Part shown: piece after piece, positions 1 through 7,600 of the stretch
Numbering within the stretch: the first letter of the stretch is position 1
How the letters are laid out: every line of letters starts with the position of its first letter
Source of the DNA: CAZJOD01 sp964547525
GTDB lineage: Bacteria > Bacillota > Clostridia > JAAYHZ01
Length of the DNA stretch: 9,458 nt
NCBI GenBank assembly: GCA_964547525.1
Contig: CAZJOD010000141.1
Span: forward strand, 1 to 9,458
Reading direction: 5' to 3'
The notes under the pieces: model-generated
What the model saw: only the letters and a program-made list of their open reading frames with translations
Told to the model about the DNA's origin: nothing
Database searches by the model: none
Position numbers and translations under genes: made by a program

Positions 1-696
1 ATAATCGAGTTTTTTCCGTATCCTATCCAGGTATATTCTAAGGATGGTACATCAGTAATGGTAAATAATGCTTTATTAGTTGAATTTGAAATACCTGATA
101 AAGATATGGTGGTTGGCAAGTACAATATTTTAAAAGACCCGGATATTGAGAAATACGGGCTTATTGAACGGGTAAAAGATGTTTTTAAAGGCAAAACGCT
201 TTATTTATCCGACCTGAAGGTACCTTTAAAATCTGTCAGAGAATGCTACAGCATAAGTAACAGTGACATTGATTCCATATACCAGGATATAACCGCATTT
301 CCTATAACAGATAGTAAGGGAGAAGTATCATACATAGTAATCATATTTATTACCAGAAGGATATACAAGGGTAAAGAAAGCATTGTCAAGGCTAAGGAAT
401 ATTTTAGAAATAATTGGGATAAAGAGTATAATATTAATGAAGTGGCTTGTGTGACAAACCTTAGTCCGTATCATTTTTCCCGTTTGTTTAAAAATGACGT
501 GGGAGTAACTCCTTACAACTACTATTTGAGTATAAAAATTGAAAAGTTAAAAGAAAAACTTTGTGATATTAACCTTTCTATTACAGAGGCATTTAGTGCA
601 TGCGGTGTAGACTACAATGGAAATTTCGCCCGCATTTTTAAAAAGCACGTAGGGCTTACCCCGTCACAATACCGTGAAACAATATTAAATAAATAA
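1..696 (+). CDS. PAS-type sensor / AraC-family transcriptional regulator, 5' end outside window
   Basis: The frame is open from base 1, so the ATG at 58 is internal and 231 codons of a longer protein are present. Residues 1 to about 115 form a PAS-like sensor domain, opening with FFPYPIQVYSKDG and closing with FPITDSKGEVSYIVIIFI. From about residue 127 to the end lies a typical AraC/XylS domain with two helix-turn-helix units: INEVACVTNLSPYHFSRLFK, then SITEAFSACGVDYNGNFARI followed by the family signature FKKHVGLTPSQYR. Family knowledge says the C-terminal part binds DNA and the PAS part senses a ligand or mediates dimers. Target and ligand cannot be read from the sequence. The sensor half is paralogous to the next gene (921-1451), whose N-terminal coiled coil suggests what the missing N-terminus may look like. 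A strong terminator follows at 777-810, so transcription of this gene probably ends there. AraC assignment is near certain; PAS assignment is good but by eye. Confidence 0.93.
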   Translation: MIEFFPYPIQVYSKDGTSVMVNNALLVEFEIPDKDMVVGKYNILKDPDIEKYGLIERVKDVFKGKTLYLSDLKVPLKSVRECYSISNSDIDSIYQDITAFPITDSKGEVSYIVIIFITRRIYKGKESIVKAKEYFRNNWDKEYNINEVACVTNLSPYHFSRLFKNDVGVTPYNYYLSIKIEKLKEKLCDINLSITEAFSACGVDYNGNFARIFKKHVGLTPSQYRETILNK

Positions 697-776
697 AATG
701 ATTTAACTGCAAAAGCGCATAAACTTAACTGTAATTGAAATCTGTACCGACTTAACTTACATTAAAATAGTATTTT

Positions 777-810
777 AAGGCTTCAAACCGGATAGAAGCC
801 TTATTTTTTT
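777..810 (+). terminator. Rho-independent terminator after the AraC-type regulator
   Basis: A perfect 8-bp stem (AAGGCTTC at 777-784 with GAAGCCTT at 795-802) encloses a 10-nt loop and runs directly into a T-rich tail (ATTTTTTT, 803-810). It lies 81 bp after the stop codon of the regulator and separates it transcriptionally from the next gene. The 697-776 stretch before it shows no gene. Confidence 0.88.
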
Positions 811-853
811 GTTTAAATAGCAATAATTTAACTAATTACAGCATTAAGATCAG

Positions 854-882
854 TATTCATGAAATATACATCGGTATATAAT
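854..882 (+). promoter_or_regulatory. Candidate sigma-A promoter with overlapping dyad, upstream of the PAS-only gene
   Basis: A perfect TATAAT (877-882) lies 17 bp after a weak -35 candidate, TATTCA (854-859). There is no extended -10 TG. The inverted repeat ATATAC-ATCG-GTATAT (864-879) fills the spacer and overlaps the first bases of the -10 box, which is where an operator for a repressor or activator would sit. The poor -35 fits a promoter that needs help from an activator. The location is right: after the terminator at 777-810 and about 25 bp before the ribosome binding site at 907-911. Confidence 0.42.
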
Positions 883-906
883 TTTGCCAGGGGGAAAATG
901 CGATAT

Positions 907-911
907 GGAGG
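907..911 (+). promoter_or_regulatory. Ribosome binding site that supports a TTG start
   Basis: GGAGG lies 9 nt before TTG 921. In this reading frame a stop (TAA at 879-881) is followed by no ATG or GTG before TTG 921, so the TTG is the first usable start. An out-of-frame ATG at 917 reads only ATG TTT GGG TGA and another at 898 opens a 13-codon frame, so the start region is crowded with short competing frames. Confidence 0.68.
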
Positions 912-920
912 TATTTATGT

Positions 921-1451
921 TTGGGTGATAAAGAAATAAAACAACAACTTTTCAATGAACTGATTGAAACACAAAAAGCTCTTGAAGAAAGATTGAAAAC
1001 ACAGGAACAAATGATAAAAAAGTTTCAGACACTTACAGCAAATGAGGATTTACTTGTACGGATAATTGACTATTTTCCATATCCTATTGCTGTTTTTTCA
1101 TCTGACGGTATATTAGAATTGGTTAATTATGCTCTTCTTAACGAAGTAAACGTGAGTGAACGGGAAACGATAGTTAACAGGTATAACGTTTTTTATGATT
1201 CCTCAGACACTGCAGCGGTACTTACTAATGCAATAAAACGTGTATTAGCCGGAGAAACAGTCTTCTTATTTGACCTTAAAGATGCGTTGAAATCTATTGC
1301 CGGATCCAATCTGATAAACGGTAGGGATATATCTGTCTGCCGGGATGCCATTCTTTTCCCTATTACAGATAGCGAAAAAAAAGTATGTCATGTTGTAGTA
1401 GTGCTGATGAATCAGCAACAGGAGGAAAAAACAAAAGAACAGGAACTGTGA
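921..1451 (+). CDS. PAS-like sensor protein with N-terminal coiled coil and no output domain
   Basis: The 176-residue protein starts at TTG. Residues 1 to about 40 are rich in E, K, Q and L with heptad-like spacing (IETQKALEERLKTQEQMIKK), a likely coiled coil. Residues about 46 to 166 are PAS-like: IIDYFPYPIAVFSSDG with a following N-Y at the usual sheet position, then FDLKDALKSI and FPITDSEKKVCHVVVVLM. These segments align along their length with the sensor half of the upstream AraC-type regulator (for example FPYPI.V.S.DG, DLK..LKS and FPITDS), so the two arose by duplication. The protein ends in a charged tail (QQQEEKTKEQEL) exactly where the paralogue continues into its DNA-binding domain. 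It has no signal peptide or membrane segment and is presumably cytoplasmic. Likely roles, by inference, are a partner or antagonist of the regulator through PAS dimerisation, or a stand-alone sensor. The giant surface-protein gene starts 75 bp later with no terminator between. Confidence 0.82.
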   Translation: MGDKEIKQQLFNELIETQKALEERLKTQEQMIKKFQTLTANEDLLVRIIDYFPYPIAVFSSDGILELVNYALLNEVNVSERETIVNRYNVFYDSSDTAAVLTNAIKRVLAGETVFLFDLKDALKSIAGSNLINGRDISVCRDAILFPITDSEKKVCHVVVVLMNQQQEEKTKEQEL

Positions 1452-1512
1452 GTTTTATATAACTTAGCTATGAAGCTTACAAAAGAAAAAGTAGTTAAGA
1501 TAATAGTTTAAT

Positions 1513-1520
1513 AAAGGAGG
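1513..1520 (+). promoter_or_regulatory. Strong ribosome binding site of the giant surface-protein gene
   Basis: AAAGGAGG lies 6 nt before ATG 1527, close to the best possible Shine-Dalgarno match. It fixes the start of the long reading frame, which agrees with the signal peptide that begins there. In the 1452-1512 gap I see no convincing promoter and no terminator. Confidence 0.88.
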
Positions 1521-1526
1521 ATAAAA

Positions 1527-1655
1527 ATGTTTTATTTAAATTCTTATACAAGATTTAAATCGTCAGGATTAACAAGGCGGCTGTTTTCAATAATTATTTC
1601 AATTGTAGTTTTTATTAACATGGGTTTATATAATCCGGTAATAATTAATGCTGCC
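1527..1655 (+). other. Sec signal peptide of the giant surface protein
   Basis: Residues 1-43: a basic N-region ending in K11 and R17-R18, a hydrophobic core LFSIIISIVVFI (19-30), and a neutral stretch ending VIINAA-ED. Signal peptidase I would cut after A42 or A43. The longish N-region of about 18 residues is usual for large Gram-positive surface proteins. There is no lipobox cysteine. Confidence 0.9.
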
Positions 1656-4600
1656 GAGGATACCGGAATATGCATCGGTCAAACAGGTGACGGATCACGG
1701 CATAATGACGAGGATGAATGCTTGCTCAGTTATATGTCCGAGGATGAGTTTGCAAGCGGCAGCGGTACCGAGTCGGACCCCTGGCAGATCGCCACTTTTG
1801 AACATCTGGATAATGTCCGCAATTATTTGGGAGCCGAAAATGCGGATAAACACTTTAAACTTATAGCGGTAACACTAGATCTTGACGTGGCGCCATATAA
1901 TACAGGAAACGGTTGGGAGCCAATCGGTATGCCGGGTAGTTCCTTTACCGGTACTTTTGACGGTAATGGAAATACAATCGCCGGTCTCTTTATTGATCGT
2001 GGTGATACGAGTAATATAGGTTTGTTTGGTTATACAGAGGGTGCAAAAATTAGAAATCTGAAGCTTGAAGGTGTTAAAGTAACCGGAAAATATAATACAG
2101 GAGGTTTGGTAGGTTGGAATGAAGATACTGAAATTTTCAACTGCCACATAGAAGGAGAAGTTACAGGTAATGACTCTGTCGGTGGACTTATCGGCAGTAA
2201 CTATAATGGAACTGTCATTGCATCCGGAACTAGCTGTACCGTTATAGGAAAAACCGGTATTGTCGGCGGACTGGTAGGCTATAACGAAGGAAATATTAGT
2301 GGAAGTTATGCCGAAGGAGATGTCTTTGGAGAAAATTTGTATGTCGGCGGATTGGTGGGAAGAAGTGACATCGGAAATATTACCGGTTGCTATGTGACAG
2401 GTAATGTAGTTTCTGCAGGCGACTATGTAGGTGGCCTGTCAGGTTTTTTTAAGAGAGGAGTAATATACAGAAGCTATGCCACCTGTTCTGTTGTCGGTAT
2501 TAACTATATCGGCGGGTTGGTGGGACTAAGCTGGTCTGCGGAATTTAATAGCAGTTATGCGGTGGGGAATGTTTCGGGGAATGTTGACTTCGGTGCCTAT
2601 ATCGGCGGGTTGGTAGGATTTTTGGATGAATGTGATATAGAAAATTGCTATGCCGTAGGTTCGGTTGAAGGATGGCTGGAAGTAGGTGGTTTGATAGGTT
2701 CTATTTATAACAGTACGATCAGCTACGCATATGCGGCAGGGAATGTAAACGGTAGCATAAAAGTCGGCAGTCTGGTTGGTTATAATGATGGCGGTGTTAT
2801 CGGTTCCACCTTCTGGAACACTGAGACTTCAGGAACCGCTGTAGGTGGAGGTGATAATACCGATGATATCACCGGGCTACTCACCTCGGAAATGAAAAAG
2901 CCTGAGACTTTTATAAACGCCGGATGGAGTTTTACAGAGGTCTGGATGATCCGGGAAGGCCTTACATATCCATATCTAAGGTGGCAAACACCGCTTGAAC
3001 CCACGCCGGTTTTGGAAGGAGAAATGTGGGCCTGGGGCGGCAACTATGAAAGTCAGGTGGGAGACAATACTTTGGTTAACAGGCATACTCCCGTTCTCAT
3101 TGATGAAGATGATAACTGGATGATAGTGACTGCGGGGTATCAGCACACAGTGGCTCTAAAATCGGATGGCAGCCTTTGGGTTTGGGGTAGTAACCGTAAC
3201 GGTCAGCTTGGTGACGGTACATATATAAGTAAGCGAATTCCAACGCGTATTGGCAATGATAACGATTGGGCGGCAATTGCCGCAGGAGAAGAACATACCG
3301 TGGCCTTAAAAACCGACGGCAGTTTATGGGCCTGGGGAAAGAATGCCGTCGGTCAGTTGGGTGATGATACTACTGATAATAAGGACACCCCGACTCGTAT
3401 CGGTACTGATAACGATTGGGTGAAAGTGTACGCCGGCGGTTATCACACAGTAGCCATAAAATCCGATGGCAGCCTTTGGGCTTGGGGAAGCGGATATTAC
3501 GGTCAACTGGGAAATGGTGCAGCCGGTGGCTACGCTTGGAGTAAAATACCCATAGAAGTTACCGGTAATGACAGATCATGGACAGCTGTAGCTGTCGGGC
3601 AAAATTATACCGTGGCACTTAAAGCGGATGGCAGCCTTTGGGCTTGGGGACAAAATAACTACGGACAATTAGGTGACGGCACCACTGTTAATAAGAATAT
3701 CCCGATGCGTATTGGTGTGGATACTGATTGGAAGGTAATTACCGCCGGAGAAGAGCACACAGTAGCCATAAAAAATGACGGTAGTCTTTGGGCTTGGGGT
3801 AGAAACCAGTTTGGTACGTTGGGTAACGGCACCATCGACGGTTATACCGGTCCCCCATATCCTGATCCGACACGAATAGGTAGTGATAAAGACTGGGCTT
3901 CGGTAACTGCAGGTTATCGGCATAATGTAGCTTTGAAGACTGATGGGAGTCTTTGGCTTTGGGGTCATAACGGGACCGGTCAACTGGGTGACGGCACTAC
4001 AGCCGTAAAGAGTACCCCCCAACGCCTTGAAGACTCAAACGATTGGTTAACCATGGCTGCAGGTGACGCACATACGGTAGCCATTAAAGCTAAAATACCA
4101 CCGGTAAGTGACCCTGATGCCGATACGGTAGCGGCTGATAAAGCGGCCCTGACCTTTGATGTGATAAGAGGAGATGAAAATATTGATGAAAACAATATAA
4201 TCGCTAACCTAAACCTTATAACATCAGGCGCTAACGGTACCGGTATTTCCTGGTCGAGTGGTGATACGGCATATATATCGAATACAGGTGCAGTTACCAG
4301 ACCGCCGTATGGCACCTCGGATCAAACGGTTATTCTTACGGCTACTATAACCAAGGGAAATTCAGAGGATACAAAAGAGTTTGTACTGATTGTTCTCCGC
4401 GCACAAGAAACTGATATCCGGGACGGTTTTGCTCCGCAAGCTCAATATCCGGTGGGTGGTTATCCGTACGCTATTGCTGCCGGTGATTTTGACAATGACG
4501 GTATTGTGGATCTGGCTGTCACCAACACGAACGATGGAAGTATCTCCATCCTCATTGGAGACAGTGACGGCACTTTCCAAAACAGTATAGGGTTCAACTG

Positions 4601-7600
4601 TTATGCTCCTTTATGGATAACCACCGGATACCTGGTAGGTGGTGATGATATCGTCGACATTGCTTTAACGTCTTCAGACGGTCGAGGAGGATTATTAATA
4701 TTGGAAGGAAATGGCGACGGCACTTTTGACTTTCATTCAGGCTATGGCACCGGAAATTCTGCCAATACCGTTGTGACGGGTGATTTCAATAATGACGACC
4801 GAACCGATATTGCCGTAACTGATTACCATACTGAAAAAGTAGTGATCTTCTTGCAAAAAGAAGACGGAAGTTTCGGACATATAAACCCCAATAATTCGAA
4901 TTGGCCGCGGATACATGATTACACCTACACCGTAGGAAAATATCCCGCTCGGATGGTGATCGGGGATTTCAATGGCGATGAAAAAACCGACCTTGTTGTC
5001 GTCAACTCGCACAAGAATAGCCGAAGCTTCTCGGTTCTACTAGGAAATGGAGACGGAACCTTCAGTGTGAGTACGGTGACTATTCCATTTAGCGGTTATC
5101 AAATGTCTTCTCAAGCTTATGCTTTAGGAATAGCCGCCGGAGATATCGATGGAGACGGAGCATCGGATTTGGCAATCGGTATTGTTGACGAAGGGTTAAA
5201 CAAGGGTTATGTTACCATATTTAAAGGTAATGGAGATGGAACTTTTTTTAAATTGACAGATGTCCCCGCCATTGGAGCCGTGGTTGGTGTTACACTTGCG
5301 GATTTTAATAGTGACGGCAAAGCGGATATTGCTGTGGCCAATTATCAAAACGATAGTATATCAGTGTTTCATGGTGATGGAGAAGGAGGCTTCTTACCGG
5401 AACAAAATTTTGTAACCGGTGAATCTCCAATAAATCTCGTTGCAGTAGATCTTAATTTTAACGGAAAGACCGACCTGGCTGTCGTTAACTCGAATGACTA
5501 CACCGTATCCATTCTGTACAACAGATATACCGGGGGCGAACCGGGAATGACCGATGAAGATGCGGTAGCGGCTGACAAAGCGGCCCTGACCTTTGATGTG
5601 ATAAGAGGAGATGAAAATATTGATGAAAACAATATAATCGCTAACCTAAACCTTATAACATCAGGCGCTAACGGTACCGGTATTTCCTGGTCGAGTGGTG
5701 ATACGGCATATATATCGAATACAGGTGCAGTTACCAGACCGCCGTATGGCACCTCGGATCAAACGGTTATTCTTACGGCTACTATAACCAAGGGAAATTC
5801 AGAGGATACAAAAGAGTTTGTACTGATTGTGAAAGAAGCTGTCAATATCGATATTGATGTATGTGAGATTGTAGGCGGTATACGATACATAACATTGAAC
5901 GAAGCGTTGACCGCGGCGGTAAACGGGCAGATTATTCGTCTGTTGTCCGACATTAACTATGACGGCGGTATCAGTATTACCGGTAAGCAAATCACCTTCG
6001 ATTTAAACGGTTTTACGTTAAATGTCGTAAATGCCTCCGGAACCGGCCTTAGTGTTTTCTATGGCGAAGTAAATCTGACCGGTGACGGTGAGTTCAATGT
6101 CACCGGTTCAAATTACGGAGTATTGGCTATGTCAGGTACGGCCACTGTGACCAATGCTACGGCCGTGGGGACTAACGGTGTCGGTGCGAATACTTCAGGT
6201 GGAAGTATCACTGTCAGAGGTAATGCCGAGGGAATTGCCTGTGGTGCATCTGCCGCCAGTGGAAGTGTGACTGTAGTTGGAAACGCCGTGGGTGGTACTT
6301 ATGGTGTATCTACCAGTACTTACGGAATAATTATAGTGAACGGTAATGTCGAGGGGAATTCCCGTGGTGCGTATGCTATCGGGGGAAGAATATCTGTAGT
6401 CGGTAATGTAAAGGGTACCACCTACGGTGCATATGCTTATAACAACGGAAACGTTACAGTGAACGGTAATACCACTGCCGACTATATCGGTGCACATGCC
6501 ACGGGTAACGGAAGTATTACTGTGAACGGTAATGTCACTGCTGATATTGGTGTATATGCCGGTGACGGGGGAAGTGTGACTGTGGTTGGAAACGTCAATG
6601 GAATTACCTGTGGTGCATCTGCCGCAAATGGAAACGTTACTGTCAGAGGAAATGTTGTGGGAACTACCACCGGTGCATTCGCCGGCAGTTCCGGTGGAAT
6701 CGTTACCGTCGAAGGTAATGTCACGGCCGAAGGAACCGACGGTATAGGAGCAAGAGCTGAATACGGCGGAAAGGTCGCCATTTTGGGTATAATTTCGGCG
6801 CCGACATATATAAAGGCCGGGGATGAGGAGATGGGTATAAACGACTACATGATCCCAACTGTCATGATAGGCTATCGCACCTACACCGACGGTGCAAGTA
6901 CCGTCCTGGTAAAGGGGGGAACGGGTGTAATTTATCGTCAAATCGGAGTGATCTGTTGTGAAATTGAAGGCGGGTTGCAATACACTACATTGGACGATGC
7001 CATAGCTGAGGTAGAAGATGGGCAGAATATACGACTGTTAGCTGATATTTACTACGATGGCGGTATATTTATCAGTGACAGGCAAATTATATTCGACTTA
7101 AACGGTTTTAAAGTGGAAGTGGTCAATGCCACAGGGACCGGCGTCTTAGTGAAAGATGGAGTGGTAGGTCTGACAGGTGCCGGTGAGTTCAACGTTACCG
7201 GTTTATATTTCGGCGCAAGGGCTATGTCAGGAGGTACAGTCACCGTGACCAATGCTATGGCCTTGGCAGACCATTTTGGTGTTACCGGAGTCGGTGCATT
7301 TGCTACGGGTGACGGAAGCTGTATTACTGTCTTGGGTGATACCGTAGGAACCGGCGTTGGCGCACATGTTTCCGAAGGAAACATTACGGTGGTAGGTAAT
7401 GTGGTGGGAGCATATATAGGTACTTATGCCGATGACGGTGGAAAGGTTATTGTAGGCGGAAATGTCACAGCCGAGGAATTCGACGGTACCGGAGCATGGG
7501 CTAAAAACGCCGGAGAGATTATTATTGACGGTATAATCATTGCACCGGTATATATAAAGGCAGGTTCTGTGGTAAATGGCATAAATGATTACATAACTGT

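Noticed and set aside
58..696. ATG 58 as the start of the AraC-type regulator
   Set aside because: The frame is open to base 1 and the residues before ATG 58 (FFPYPIQVYSKDG) are part of the PAS-like domain and align with the paralogue, so the true start is outside the window.
723..757. Repeated ACTTAACT (about 723-730 and 750-757) as a binding site
   Set aside because: Two 8-bp A/T-rich matches lie after a gene and before its terminator; nothing links them to a promoter, so chance is the simpler explanation.
1470..1511. 13-codon frame MKLTKEKVVKIIV before the giant gene
   Set aside because: It has no ribosome binding site and sits in A-rich leader DNA, where such short frames are expected by chance.
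3009..5531. RCC1 and FG-GAP regions as a sign of a eukaryotic-type GTP exchange factor or integrin
   Set aside because: Both repeat families are widespread in bacterial secreted proteins. With a signal peptide and SLH anchor, an extracellular binding or scaffold role fits far better.
6201..6803. The 60-69-bp periodicity of the beta-helix region as a CRISPR-like array or minisatellite
   Set aside because: The repeats keep the reading frame, diverge in sequence and encode regular beta-helix coils with no constant repeat alternating with unique spacers.
6195..6980. 261-codon minus-strand open frame inside the beta-helix region
   Set aside because: It is the complement of a repetitive Gly/Val/Thr-coding region and has the low-complexity, Ser/Thr-rich look of a shadow frame. 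The plus-strand frame has clear domain structure, so this is not a gene.
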